Assembly (NCBI GenBank): GCA_008711295.1
Contig: VUYV01000053.1
Location: forward strand, 3,969,162-4,033,161
Direction: 5' to 3'
Origin: Anarhynchus alexandrinus
Lineage: Eukaryota; Chordata; Aves; Charadriiformes; Charadriidae
DNA length: 64,000 bases
Shown one piece after another: positions 53,001 through 64,000 of this stretch. Below the pieces are notes generated by a model. That model was not told the DNA's origin. It saw only the letters and a list, made by a program, of their open reading frames with translations, and made no database searches. Both the position numbers and the translations under genes were made by a program. Position 1 is the first letter of the stretch. The number at the start of each line of letters is the position of its first letter.

Positions 53001-55059
53001 TATTAAATGAATGGAAATCCATTAAATAACAATCATTTTGTCAAGTTTGATCAAGCTTGAAAGATTGTTGATGTTAGTTTTTTGTAATAGTATGCCTCAG
53101 CTGAAGAAAGTAAGTAGTTGAGTTATTTAGAGTATGCCTGAGAAAGCTTATTGCAGTAATAAATTCTTTGGAATCATATGCGATTAATAAATATTAAAAT
53201 ACATTACAGTTGGGTTTAAGATGAAGGCATACCAGTGTTAAATTTTGTTTATTCTGGCTGCCATAAACATCATTTTGTTTGTATTTTGTGTGGCAAAGGC
53301 TAAGTAGGTAGTGTTCAATCAAGTGTTCAATAATACGTTTTTCCAAAATGTTTCAGTTTACTTCCAAGGTGAACAATGATATAATTAAGGAAAATATAAT
53401 TGAATGTTGGGTTTTTGTGCTGAATTTGGCTTTAGACTGCAAGTAGTATAATGCTGTTGTGGAAGAGTTCAGCTAAAACTGCTTAACTTCTCAGTCCCTG
53501 AGTTCAGAGTGTGAAGTAATAGAGATAACTGAAGTGGGTTGGTTTTATTAAACCATTTATTGGGTTGTTAAAATGGAAAGACAGAAGCAGTTTAACCAAA
53601 AAAAACTAAGAACCTAATTTAAAGGTTTTTAGCCACACCTTGTCTTTCAAAACTCACCATTAAGCTTGCAAGAACACTTCAAAATTCTAGAAAACAGAGA
53701 TCCCTTTTTTTTTTTTTTTAAGGAACTGTGAGTGCATTCATTGACACAAGTATTTTTTAACAGTTTGTATTTGTAATTTGATGATGATGAGAAAACATTG
53801 TTAGAAGTGGTTACCTGAGCAGGAATATTCGGCGGCATGTTTTATGTTTTTTTATGAAACATTTTGAGATTATCAGCCACTAAATATGCATCTATTCTAA
53901 GTATCCTAATTTCATTTGTTAAATACATAGATGTGATCTATACTGAAGCATTTTAGGGTGTGTAGTATGGGATAATAATGACATACTACTTGTATTATTA
54001 AGGTGTGTCATTATTACGGCATATGCACACCCTCTTATGTCTTATTGCTTAAATATGATAGTGCATATAAGCTTTCCTTTTAAAGTATTAATTTACTGCG
54101 ATGAGTTAGGTAACAGCATATTTAGGGACATCATTTTACCTATTATGGATAGACCTTACTTGTGGGTTGCAAAAGCAATACTACAGTAGAAACCTTAATT
54201 AAATTAGGGATTGAATTTAGTAGTGGTTTCTGAAGTGTGTTCAAAGAAGGAAACTTAATGACTCTTGTCTCTTCAGATTATCAATTTTAAGTGTGGCAGA
54301 AAATAACATACCTTTTCAATGTTAGTTTTACAGTATTTTATGTCTTGCACTGAGTGAAGTAAGAATGGAGTGGTCCTAACGGAGTCATCTAGCATTTTGT
54401 TTTAGTGTGAGTTACCCCCTTCTTCAGGTTTTCTTGTTTGGGAGCGTGAGGTTGTTTCCTATGCCAGCACTGATCCGGAGTGAGAGGAGAAAGCAAACTA
54501 CTGAATTTAAGCTTCAATCTCGAAATGCATAAACAAGGTTTGCAAAGTGACCGTATGTATTTCAGACCCCAGTAAGGGAGAGAGTGCAGGTAAGATGTAT
54601 GCTTTCTACTGGGACAGCTTTAGGATGACTTGCTATTTAAATTTCAACCTAGTGGCAAAAAGTTGACTCTACAGTTTTTGCAAGTTTATATTCTTATTAG
54701 TCTATATGTGTTACCTTCCGCTTCCCTAAAGTATCTGCTTTACTGCTATGGGAACCATATGAATTTTGGAAGGCTGTGTTTTAAACATTAATTTTAGCAG
54801 TGTAACAGATAAATAGGTTTAGATCTATTAATTTTGCTACAACTGGAAATGTTATGCTATCGATAGTTGAGCTACTTTCCATGGTCACGCAAGATTTAGG
54901 GAAAGATGCTGGAAACCAAGTCTTGGCTTCCTGATGCCCTTGTGATACTAACGTTAAATAGCAATGGAAATATTGATACCCAAGATCAGCATAAAAGTTG
55001 ATCAAGCTTACTGTCCACGGATCAGCGCTGAATAGTTTGGGAAGGAGTGTAAGGTATCA

Positions 55060-56900
55060 TGAGATGACACACTGTTGATTCTTTTGATAAATACACTGGT
55101 ATGTGCTCCTCTGGGTTTCAGAGGCTTCCACAATGATAGGATGCATTTGGGCTAACAGGTATGCTAGATGCTCAGGAGCTTCTCCCCCATTTCTTTGTCT
55201 GAAAGTTTTCAAGCCCAGTGTTCTTCTGTCCTTCATAATAGTCCATGGCAACGTGTTCTGAAGTTTCACTGTTTTGTGAAAGACTTCCATACGTTTTATA
55301 CCCACACATGATCACTTTATATAATGCTCTCTATTCATTTTTTCATGAGAAATAATGAATTATTCTGTATTTATATTATTGATTCTGTTCCTATGTATGT
55401 AGATGTCTGTTCTATTCCTGTCCTAGAGCTTGTTTTTTTTTGAGATGGAGAAACTCCTCTGGTACAATCTTTCCTTGTACAGAAGCTATTCCAAGCCTCT
55501 GGATACTGTTGTTTTTCTCTGTGACTTTTAGTTCAAATGTATCCTTTTTTTGAACTGCAGGGACCAAAATGGCAAGTCTGGCAGTATGTGTGTGCCTGCC
55601 AGTTCCTTTCCTGAGAATTTTGAGCCTTTGAATCTTTTTCCTGGTGGTTACTGCACATTAAAGTGAAACCACATTTCAGATTATCTTTCCTGAGTGGTAA
55701 CAATGTAGTCTGTTATTGCATATGCATCTTTAGGATTATTTTTTTCTAGTGTGCTTTAGTTTCTGCTTCTCAGTTAGGAATCATGTGATGCTTTGTTACC
55801 CAATTGCTTGGTATTGTGAGACCCTTTCATGTACTATCACAAAAGACTTTAGCGTTGACTGTTCCAAATGCTTTATCTTCCATAGACTTGACTAATTCAC
55901 TGTTGAACTTTTTGGATATGTTCAGAAATTGTCTGTAGAAAACAAAACCAAACTGGTGTCAATCAGCCCCTACTACACATGATAGATTTCAGCAGAGATT
56001 TTTGTGAATATTGTTTCTAATCTTCCCCCACTGGGGAAAACTAACCATTTGTTCCTACTTTTTAAAATTGGTTACTAGTCCAGAAAAGAACTGTTATGCT
56101 ATACCGTGACAATTCAGTTTGAGATTTTTTTGTGAATGTTCTTGCTAAAAGATTTCTGGTTTTTGAAACGTGAACTGTATTGTTGTATTGAGTACACCCA
56201 TTTGCTTTTGTTGAAGAACTGTTAATAGATGGATGACTCATGATCTTGCTGTAGAGAAGCCTTTTTGATTCTCTTCCAGTATAATTTATGTATCTGTAGG
56301 GTTACTAGTCCTGTACTTTGGCATTTTCTATGAGTTTACTACGTGTAGAGCAAAAATTCTGCCTAACTTCAGTGCTCTTTAAAAATGGATGAAACATTTT
56401 CCCATCTTCCAGTAACCTGCTATTGTCTCCAGGGGTAGCAAGTGAAAGCCACAATTTTATAGCTCTCTAAGATCATATTTTGTTCACACAGAACTCTTGG
56501 AATAGTGCTGTCTGTTCCTGGTGGTTTGATACTTTCATTTTCATTTTCTGAAATCTTCTATATCTTCCCCTCCAAAATACAGTTTTATTCTGGGAACTTC
56601 CCCAGGCACCTCTCTAGGGAACAATAATGTAGAGAGTTCTTACTGGGGTTTTTTGAAGCTCTTGATTAGTCTTGAGTGATCATTTTACCTTTGTCCTCAT
56701 TTATCCATTGTCCTCGCCAGTTTTTACAAGCTTTCTACTTCTGATGCATTTTGAAACATATTTTAGTAGTAATTTTTATTCCTTAACAAATTTCTTTATT
56801 AGTTTTATTGGTAGTTTTTACATATAACTTGCTGGAGTTTATGCTCACTTTTCCTTTCCTCAACTTGGACAAGACTTTTTGTTTCCTCATGGTTAATTGT
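55060..56900 (-). mobile_element. Ancient CR1/L3-type LINE, antisense, about 1.8 kb
   Basis: The plus strand follows, in order, the reverse complement of an old amniote CR1/L3-type LINE. On the minus strand, 55160-55305 retains the NTLPWTIM-like and LKTFRQ-like residues typical of the ORF2 tail. Then come, on the plus strand, AACCATTTGTTCCTAC (56043) with TTGGTTACTAGTCCAG (56069), GGGTTACTAGTCCTGTA near 56300, CCATCTTCCAGTAACCTG near 56403, CAGAACTCTTGGAATAGTGCTGTC (56490) and GGAGTTTATGCTC (56834), all landmarks of the reverse-transcriptase and upstream part. All frames are broken. The family is shared with turtles and crocodilians as I remember it, so the insertion should be very old. The element is antisense to SBF2. 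Ends are approximate. Confidence 0.75.
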
Positions 56901-59547
56901 ACTGGTTTGGTTTTTTTTAAATAATTATGGCTACTGTGTGATATTAGGTGAATAAGTTTTCCTGAAAATACTTAGAGTATCAAATTCCTAAAAATAGGAT
57001 TCCATGCACATCTCTTGAAATGCACTCTGACCTCAACAGACTTCAGACTCATCACCACTTCTTTAGGAACATGAAGTCTACATGAGGTTTGTCACAAAAA
57101 TTGCAACAGGTTCTTGCTGGTATCTGTTACGTTCCTACTCCCCCGCCTTTAGAGCTGGTGTTTCTTTGCAATCTGGGTTTGTTGCTACTGTCAGGGTGTC
57201 TTCTATTGCAAGAGGTTCAAGGGCACTAGTGCGTAGGTACTGTCTTAGAATAACGCTCTCCTAATGCGAGACTTCTCTGCACTGAGAAAGAAACAGAGGC
57301 TTGAAATGGGACTGATGTGTGTGGCCTTGTTGGCCCAGCATGGTCTGAGTGGCCTGCTGCTTTCCCGGCAGAGACGGAGCTGCATGGCATTCAGAGGAGC
57401 CGAGCCTGGGCACAGCTCGCCACGGGAACTGTGTGGGCCACCTTGTTGTAGCCAGGGATGGGACAGGAGGAGAAGAGAAGACAAAATGGTTATTCTGGAT
57501 GCTGATCTTTCAGCTCTTACATACTTACTGTCAATTTGTTCTTAACTTCCCAATTGATATTTGATGCAGGAAGATGTAATAATAATAAAAAATGTTTAGA
57601 AGTTGAAAAGAATGAGTTTTAATGAGTTTTACCAAGCAGGGGTTTTGACTCTGAAATTTCCGACCAAGTTGCCAAGAGTGTGCTTTCATGAAAGCCTGCG
57701 GCCAGCCCACTCGTGTTCATTTGGAACAGAGCTCTGGAGCTTGTGGTGCTTGTCACTGCTTGAATTTTCCTCAGTAGGAATGGTTTTGAAATTCCCATAA
57801 CAAACCTCCTGTTTGTGATTATCTTTCCTCTTTGAAATTAATTTGTGTATGTTAACACTGCCTATTGTATATTTGTACTATGTTTGCCTTTTCTTCAAGC
57901 TTACTTGAAAATAATAGACCTCTCCTGAAAATACCTGAGGTGATGAGAATTGGATGTTAAATTTTTCTTGTTCAGATAAGTATTTCAGGTATTTTAGTGA
58001 AGGTCTCTTTAAAAAAAAAAATAATATTTTTTCTGATATATAAATGATTTTTGATATTAAAAAAATCAAAGATATTTTCATACTGAAGTGGTAAGACTGT
58101 ACTTGGTACTTTAAAACTTGAGTGCTTATCTTAGAACTTGTTCATACATCCTCTTTGGGATGCAGCTGTGCCATTTGAAGTGGTTGCAGCCTAGTCTACG
58201 TGTAACTTTCATCAGCTCTTTGAACTGCAAGCCAGCCATACTGTCATACTCTTAAGTAAACTGGCAAAGCTTGCATGTTGGTAGGCTTTAGTTTTATTTT
58301 TAGTGAGAAATTTCTTATGATATTATCAGATATTATTAGGAGTCAATACTGCAGCTGTATGGTTTCTGCTTACTATAATCTTAGCACTAAGTAATTCCTA
58401 GTAAGAAGAGCAGTCCAAATCCAAAAGTGTGGATCTAGTTTAAATTATCAAATACTTTGATCTCTATTACTTAGCATTAAGTATTGATATGTGGAACATG
58501 TTAAAAGAACTCATAGTTCTTAGTTGGCAGGTTCTAACATATGTCTTTCAGCCAGTAGGGTTTTCCTTCTGTCTTAGCTTTAAAAATAAGTAAATAAAGA
58601 AAAAGATCCAAACAGTACATTTTTTCCTTTGTGCACACAAATTGTTTAGTAGAGTCACAATATCGGACATGGCCCTTGAGCATTCTGTATCATGTCCTGG
58701 GCAGGAGGCGAGGTAAAACCCCTACAAGAGGCGTATCCAAAACTAACCAATGCATTCGAGGAGAAGAATGTATGTGTATTTATATCTTCCTGCAATTGAC
58801 TGCAGTGACAAGGGCTGTACGTGTTGAATTTTCCTGATCAAGTCCCTGTCTTCCCTCTGTGAGAGTCAGTATTGAAGAGAGCAAACAATTCAGGTCTGTC
58901 TCCACTGAGGAACCTGAAGAAGATTCTCAGATGCTTTTACACTTGATTTTTACACTTATGGAATTGACTGTGATGGGAAACAAAGATATTTTACTTAAAA
59001 GCTGTAGCAGTATTGTGTCACAAAAGTACTGATGTGGGTGGTTGGGGTTTTTTGGGGGTTTGTTTGGTGTTTTTCTTTTTCCCCTGGGGTTTTTCTTTTT
59101 TTTTTTTTTTCAGGTTCTAATTTCACTGCCAACTCCCATAAATTTTGCACAAGACTGCAATTTACATGCAGTGTTTTCTATTACAGTAAACATTAATAAC
59201 CTCATCTTGAGAAGATTTAAAATGCTTGAGGTCGTGAACCTAATCCTGGGAACATTGTGGGTCGTAATTAGAGTTGAGTTTAGTCAGTGTGACTGAATGA
59301 ATATGTGTATGAATATATGTAAAATAAAAATCTAATTTTTTTTTCACATATCCCTTATTTTTTTTTTTAGAATTTCTGAGTCGTGAAAGAGAGGGTGACT
59401 TTGTGAGTTTTATTGCATTTTTACTGTGGCTTTTAAAATGCATGTAAATAAGTACTTGCACACTTTAAATTGAAACAGCATAAATGCATGGAGTGATGTT
59501 TACTATTTTTGTCTTACATATAGTGTCTATCTCAATATGTTGTATTC

Positions 59548-59571
59548 AATGAATACAATATTGTATTCATT
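59548..59571. repeat. Perfect 24-bp palindrome
   Basis: AATGAATACAAT followed by its exact reverse complement ATTGTATTCATT. The left arm also forms a second overlapping inverted repeat with TTGTATTC just upstream (59540-59557), so three alternating arms are present. Confidence 0.9.
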
Positions 59572-61016
59572 TTCAATGGTACAGTAGCTAATATTTTTTT
59601 TTGGTCTTATTTTGAATCAAATTAATCTCGTTCTTAAATTCTGTTTAAGATTAAAATTTCTTTAATACTTTGTTTGGGGCAGGGGAACAAGCTTGTTAAA
59701 GGCTGTTAAATACTGTTATACATTTCCACAAGTCTTTGTGAATACTTTCATGTGGATTCATTGGAAATGACCAGACAGAATATTTTTCTTAGCATTTTTT
59801 TCCTTTTAGTTGGCAGTATTTCCCTCTAAGGGTTTTTAACATTTTCCTTTACTAGGAATACTATTTTTATATTACAAAAACAAAATCCTACTGTCTCTGG
59901 AAACAATTATTTTAGATGAGACATCAGAATTATGCATAAATATGAACACTTAATTTTTTTCTTAACTATTAACACTTGATAATTTACTTTTTGAAGATTA
60001 AATTTACTCATTACTCTTGATATGTTAATTTACTCTTTATATCATTATTAGTATTAGTTTTGCAAAATACACTAGCAGGCCTTTTGGGTGCCAGTCATGA
60101 GTTCTGTTTGCACATTTTTACGTAGCATTTAGTGCAAGCATGCATGAGTATAATATTTTATTGTGTTGTGCCTTTTTTTTTGATGCTGACATTAAAAGAA
60201 TACATTTAGTCAGGTATTTACCATCTAAGGGTATTTTTTTTTACTGCTTTTATGTGAGTGATGGTAATATTTAACCACTTCTATTATTACACTTTTGATG
60301 AAAAGTTCCATTCAGTTTTCTTTATACTAAGACATATAACTACTAACTACAACTAAGATAATGAACCTAAGAAGTGCTAACTTGGCTTGATCCACCCCCT
60401 GTGCAATTGCAGTCCATCAGTAAAGTTCCTTACATCACTCTGCAGTCTGCCTTGTACATTAGAGGCTGGAGCGGAGAGAAGCAGTGGCCCCGTCATTCAG
60501 TTGCAGCCTCTTTCCATCCATCACCTGACCTTCCTTTTCCCTTTCTCTTACCCTATGTCCCAAGCAATTTAAAAATGATGACAGTAGGGAAATTAAGCAG
60601 TTGGAAAACCATACTTGCTTCTTGGAGTAATGGTTTGACAATCCCTTCTCAATACTCTGGATAAGCAGCTTTTTCTTAACTTCTATACAGAGGGATAGGC
60701 TACCCTGAAGGGAAAAGTGTGAGATGCTAAAGAGTGTATGTCTACTACAATGGCCCTTTAGCAAAGATGCCAAAATTCAGTAGATGAGTGAAACGAATAA
60801 TTGCCTCAACATTAGAGGTCACCTGTTTGTGTCCAAGTGAATGTGTAGTAGTAGAAGGTTTGCAGTTTGGCTGTCATCATATTTGTTTTGCTTTCAGCTG
60901 TCTGCTTGAGAAGATGAGGTACCGTCACCTGATATATGCTATGTTCATTAGTGAAGAGAGCTCTCAAATCCTCTTGCCCCCGTGTTTAAAATGGAAAATT
61001 TTAAATAGCTGATCTG

Positions 61017-61045
61017 TTTTTTTTTTAAAAAAAAAAAAAAAAAAA
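61017..61045. repeat. T10-A19 homopolymer junction
   Basis: Ten T followed directly by nineteen A. It is self-complementary and prone to slippage. Confidence 0.85.
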
Positions 61046-61599
61046 GGCATTCACTGCAGGAATTTTTTTTCCCACCTATTTGCTGGATCCCTGCAAGGGA
61101 CCGCTCCTACAGATCACACTGCAGAGGTGGAGTATTAGATTGTAAAATTGCCTAGAAACTTTCTACTTCAATCTGTAAGTTTAAATATAATATATAACTG
61201 CCTGTCTCCTAGATGATCAGGTGAGCCTATTCCAACAGTACTAATTTTACTGTATTCCATTTCTGAGTAATATGTATGCAAATACCTGTTTTTCTTTTAT
61301 TTTATATTTAACCTGGAACTTTGTGGTCTCAATCTATAATTCTTTGGATGCATTTGTTGAGAAAATGCTCAGAAAGAAAAAAAATATTCTTTCCTGTGTT
61401 GTCATAGAAATGTTTCCTGTTCATAAGAAAGCCTATTATAAATTTGCAGGCTGTAGGAAATGAGTTATGGGCAACCTTTATGTTGATACTATGGTACAAG
61501 ATGTGTATCCATGAGATCACGAAATTGATTTACTCAGGGTGAAAGAAAAGTAGTTCAGGAATTTATGGTGCGGATGTATAGGCAACTTACATAGGGGGG

Positions 61600-62560
61600 G
61601 CAACATGTATAGGGGTCTATTCTGGAACCTGTCCTAACAGCTGCCTGGAGAAGGTGATGGAATACTTCCTCATAAAGTTAGCAGATGACTCCAAACTGGG
61701 GACGTGAGTCGATGCACTCAAGGGCAGGGCCGTCGTCCAGAGGAACCTGTATAGGCTGGAGGAATGAGCCAATGAAAGTATTATGAAATTAATCAAGGAA
61801 AAAATGCAAAGCCTTGTTCTTGGGAGGGAAAAACCACCTGTAGTGTTTCAGGTTGGAGACTGACTGGCTGGGGGGCATCTCTGCTGAAAAGGACCTGGAG
61901 ATCTTGCTAGACAGCGAGCTAAACATGAGCTGGCGGTGTGCCCTAGCAGCAAAGATGACCAACAGCATCCCAGGCTGCATTAATAAGAGCACAATCAGGA
62001 GACTCAGTGTTTATTAATGTCCTTTACTCAGCATTTGATAGATCCCATCTGAAATGCTGCATCCATTTTTGGGCCCCCCTGTACAAGAAGCATCTTGATC
62101 AACTGGAGCTGTTCTAGAGGAGGGCAATCAAGATGGTCTGGTCAGGGCCCAGAGGCCTTGCCCTACAAGAAGAGCCTGCGAGAGTTGAGCCTGTTTAGCT
62201 TGGAGAAAGGTTTTGGCGGGACTTAACAGCAGCCTTCCAATACATACATGGAGGCTATCGAGGAGATGGAGCCAGGCTCTTCTCAGTGGCACATGATGGG
62301 AGAACAAGGGGCAAAGAGTACGAATTGAAATAAGAGAGGCTCCAGCCAAATAGAGGAAAAGCTTTCACCATAAGGAGAGTCAAGCATTGGAACAACTTGC
62401 CCAAGAGACTCCGTGGGGTCTCCATGCTTGGAGGTTTTCAAGACTGACTTTGTAAATCCCTGAGCAATCTGGTCTGAATTCAGTGTTTCTCATACTTTGA
62501 GCGTGAGGTTGGACTATAGACCTCCTAAAGCGCCTTCCCCAGGACCTCCCGTGATCAGCA
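61600..62560 (+). mobile_element. CR1 LINE 3' end (decayed), plus strand
   Basis: Matches the 3' part of avian CR1: TCTGGAACCTGTCCTA (61621), TGGAGAAGGTGATGGA, then AAGTTAGCAGATGACTCC (61675), which encodes L-A-D-D, the reverse-transcriptase active-site box. It continues through GCAAAGATGACCAACAGCATCC, GGCTGCATTAATAAGAGC, GGAGCCAGGCTCTTCTCAGTGG (62270) and CCATGCTTGGAGGTTTTCAAG to a 3' region ending near GACCTCCCGTGATCAGC. It is 5'-truncated, as most CR1 copies are, and carries frameshifts and stops, so it codes for nothing. The short terminal direct repeat typical of CR1 is not clear. It lies in sense with SBF2, in the intron. Confidence 0.93.
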
Positions 62561-63720
62561 CCATCTTATGTGTGTTACATGTGCAGAGATTGGTGATGAG
62601 AAGGAAAACCATGCAGTGAGATTACATCTAGGTTAAAGCTGCATTCCACCTTGTGACAGGTGGCTTTACTGAGTTACAGACTGTTGGCATAAAGTGAAGA
62701 GAATCCCTGTTGAGGAGTCAGTTCGGAGTAAAAAAAAAAAAGCATGTCTCCCGCTCCAAGTTCTTCCCATTCTTCCAAGGTACAATGTAGTTTTACATTT
62801 CTATGTGTCTTGGGAAGAACCTTTGAGGTCAGAGGAAAGTTTATTAAAATAATAGGTAAGTAAAGGAAAAAATGTTGTAGAAATCACTGTCTGATTTGAG
62901 TTTAAAGTAGTTTGAGTTTGTAATACGGTGAATTTATTTGCATTCAAATATCTTGGATTTCTTTTGATATTAACCTTTATTCTTAATTTATTGGCAGTCT
63001 GTTTGTAATTTTTGGCTAAACATTTTCCCATCATCTCTTGCTGATGCATATTTCCAATTTTTACCTTTAGTGTAAAGTCTAGAGGAGTAGAAATAGGAAA
63101 ATATCAGCTGTTAATTCTCCAGAGAGCAGAGGCTGACTTGGTATTTTCTGAGAACTTGGGGGACTTTGTAGTTAGACATAGAGGATCTCTGTATCGAGGC
63201 TTTTGAAAACTTTTCAGTTGATATTTCCTTATATTTTTTCAATTGTGGATGTTTAGAGAAACAGTGGATGGTATTCTGAGTAAAAGAAAATCATTACATA
63301 GTTCTTGGTACAGACATAAACATATTTAATTTTACAAAAGTTTCTTTCCTTGGACATTGTGTTGCTTCTGCATAATGCTTTGTGACATATTTCATGGTAG
63401 TATGTTTAACCTTGGAATTTTAGTGGTTTGTCGGGGAAAACTGTACTGGAAATATATCTTGTAATTCAACTATAGCAAAGCTGTCTTTGGGAGAAAATGG
63501 GATATCTACATATTTATTGTAGTATGTTTTTAGGTCTGAAGTGTTTTGAAGTAGCTTAGCTCAGTAGCTTAGCTCAGTAAGCAGAGTTTACTCTGCAATT
63601 TGCATTTTCACATAGCATAGCAAATAAGTGATGTTTGTTCTGCGTAGAGGGTGATAGGGCAGTTTCAGTAGTCTAGAAAGAACTTGTACAGAACAAGATG
63701 GAATTATTCCCTGGACCCTG
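62561..63720. other. Intronic sequence between CR1 and LTR
   Basis: AT-rich DNA with an A11 run near 62731. Contains the 13-bp tandem duplication at 63550. Nothing else recognised. Confidence 0.55.
63550..63575. repeat. 13-bp tandem duplication
   Basis: AGTAGCTTAGCTC occurs twice in a row and a third partial copy (AGTAAG) follows. Confidence 0.9.
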
Positions 63721-64000
63721 TGTCCTGGTTTCAGCTGGGATAGGGTTAATTTTCTTCCTAGTAGGTGCTGTGTTTTGGATTTAGTATGAAAATAATGTTG
63801 ATAAAACATACTGGTTTAGTTGTTGCTAAGTAATGTTTATATTAAGTCAAGGACATTTTCAACTTCCCATAGAAGCTGAGAGGGAGCAAAGGAATATTCC
63901 ATACCATAGCCGTCATGCTCAGTATATAAATGGGGGTTGGGGTTTTGGGGGGAGCAGAGTCAGAGATCGCTGCTGGGGAACGGGCTGGGCAATCCATCAT
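63721..64000 (+). mobile_element. Avian endogenous retrovirus LTR, plus strand, cut by window end
   Basis: Starts with the canonical TG end (TGTCCTGGTTTCAGCTGGGA) and continues with the known blocks of this avian LTR family: GGTTAATTTTCTTCC, GTGCTGTGTTTTGGATTTAG, AATGTTGATAA, TTAGTTGTTGCTAAGTAATG, AAGTCAAGGACATTTTC, GGAATATTCCATACCATA and GTCATGCTCAGTATATAAA. It lacks about 50 bases in the middle (the CAGCTGACCCAAA block that the copy at 20.1 kb keeps), so it is a deletion variant or a different subfamily. Its sequence looks less diverged than the 20.1 kb copy. The 3' end and any internal region lie outside the window. Confidence 0.92.
63923..63930 (+). promoter_or_regulatory. TATA box of the LTR promoter
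   Basis: TATATAAA about 200 bases into the LTR, where the U3 promoter of this family has its TATA element. It points the same way as SBF2. Activity is unknown. Confidence 0.7.

Larger units (their letters stand above)
39309..55059. other. Intronic sequence downstream of SBF2 exon 2
   Basis: AT-rich DNA with A-runs near 44500-44514, 46494-46507 and 49210-49224, a TAG microsatellite and a short tandem duplication (listed). Open frames up to 111 codons (50768-51103, minus) show no family. A 26-base stretch at 46081-46106 resembles the 3' end of an antisense CR1 but nothing beyond it does. Confidence 0.55.
56901..61599. other. Intronic sequence, nothing coding recognised
   Basis: AT-rich DNA with T-rich tracts at 59090-59111 and a T10A19 junction at 61017-61045. 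A more GC-rich patch with several CpG at 57260-57480 stands out, with overlapping short frames on both strands but no recognisable protein. The perfect palindrome at 59548 is listed separately. Confidence 0.55.
39303..64000 (+). other. SBF2: SBF2 intron downstream of exon 2 (5' part, probably intron 2)
   Basis: Starts at the donor after exon 2 and runs beyond the window. I looked for the next expected coding stretch (FCQPGGWQL-like) downstream and did not see it, so this intron is at least 24.7 kb. It contains the ancient LINE at 55.06-56.9 kb, the CR1 at 61.6 kb and the LTR at the right edge. Confidence 0.78.

Noticed and set aside
1..64000. CRISPR arrays, operons, phage or other prokaryotic systems
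   Set aside because: No regularly spaced repeats and no dense coding; the splice-flanked exon and avian repeats show vertebrate nuclear DNA.

Overview
The window looks like nuclear DNA from a bird. It is AT-rich and almost free of long reading frames. It carries avian-type interspersed repeats: a decayed chicken-repeat-1 (CR1) LINE at about 61.6-62.56 kb, two members of one avian endogenous-retrovirus LTR family (about 20.1-20.67 kb on the minus strand; 63.72 kb to the window end on the plus strand), and one further LTR-class repeat (about 33.86-34.56 kb). Two much older CR1/L3-type LINE remnants lie antisense at about 1.1-1.74 kb and 55.06-56.9 kb. Repeat families were identified from remembered consensus sequences, not from a search.

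The one coding element I can support is a short exon at 39214-39302 on the plus strand. Its peptide includes [17 protein letters not shown] and ends QGIEL. It matches the start of the DENN module of SBF2 (SET-binding factor 2, also MTMR13), a large myotubularin-family pseudophosphatase. A pyrimidine-containing acceptor ending CAGCAG precedes it and a consensus donor GTAAGT follows it. By comparison with the human protein this is coding exon 2 (about residues 18-47), and it is too short to appear as a long reading frame.

The layout is therefore: 1-39213, the 3' part of the intron before exon 2 (at least 39.2 kb; exon 1 and its promoter are not in view); 39214-39302, the exon; 39303-64000, the 5' part of the next intron (at least 24.7 kb; exon 3 not found). 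Everything else appears to be intron: unique AT-rich DNA, homopolymers, small microsatellites, AC- and GT-rich low-complexity tracts, and the repeats above. I saw no tRNA, rRNA, CRISPR, bacterial operon or intact mobile-element gene.

The points most worth a second look are the tandem (NAGNAG) acceptor of the SBF2 exon, the sense-oriented LTR with an intact TATA box in the second intron, the long ancient LINE at 55-56.9 kb, an unclassified sequence block beside the minus-strand LTR (20.7-22.3 kb), and a 24-bp perfect palindrome at 59548-59571.
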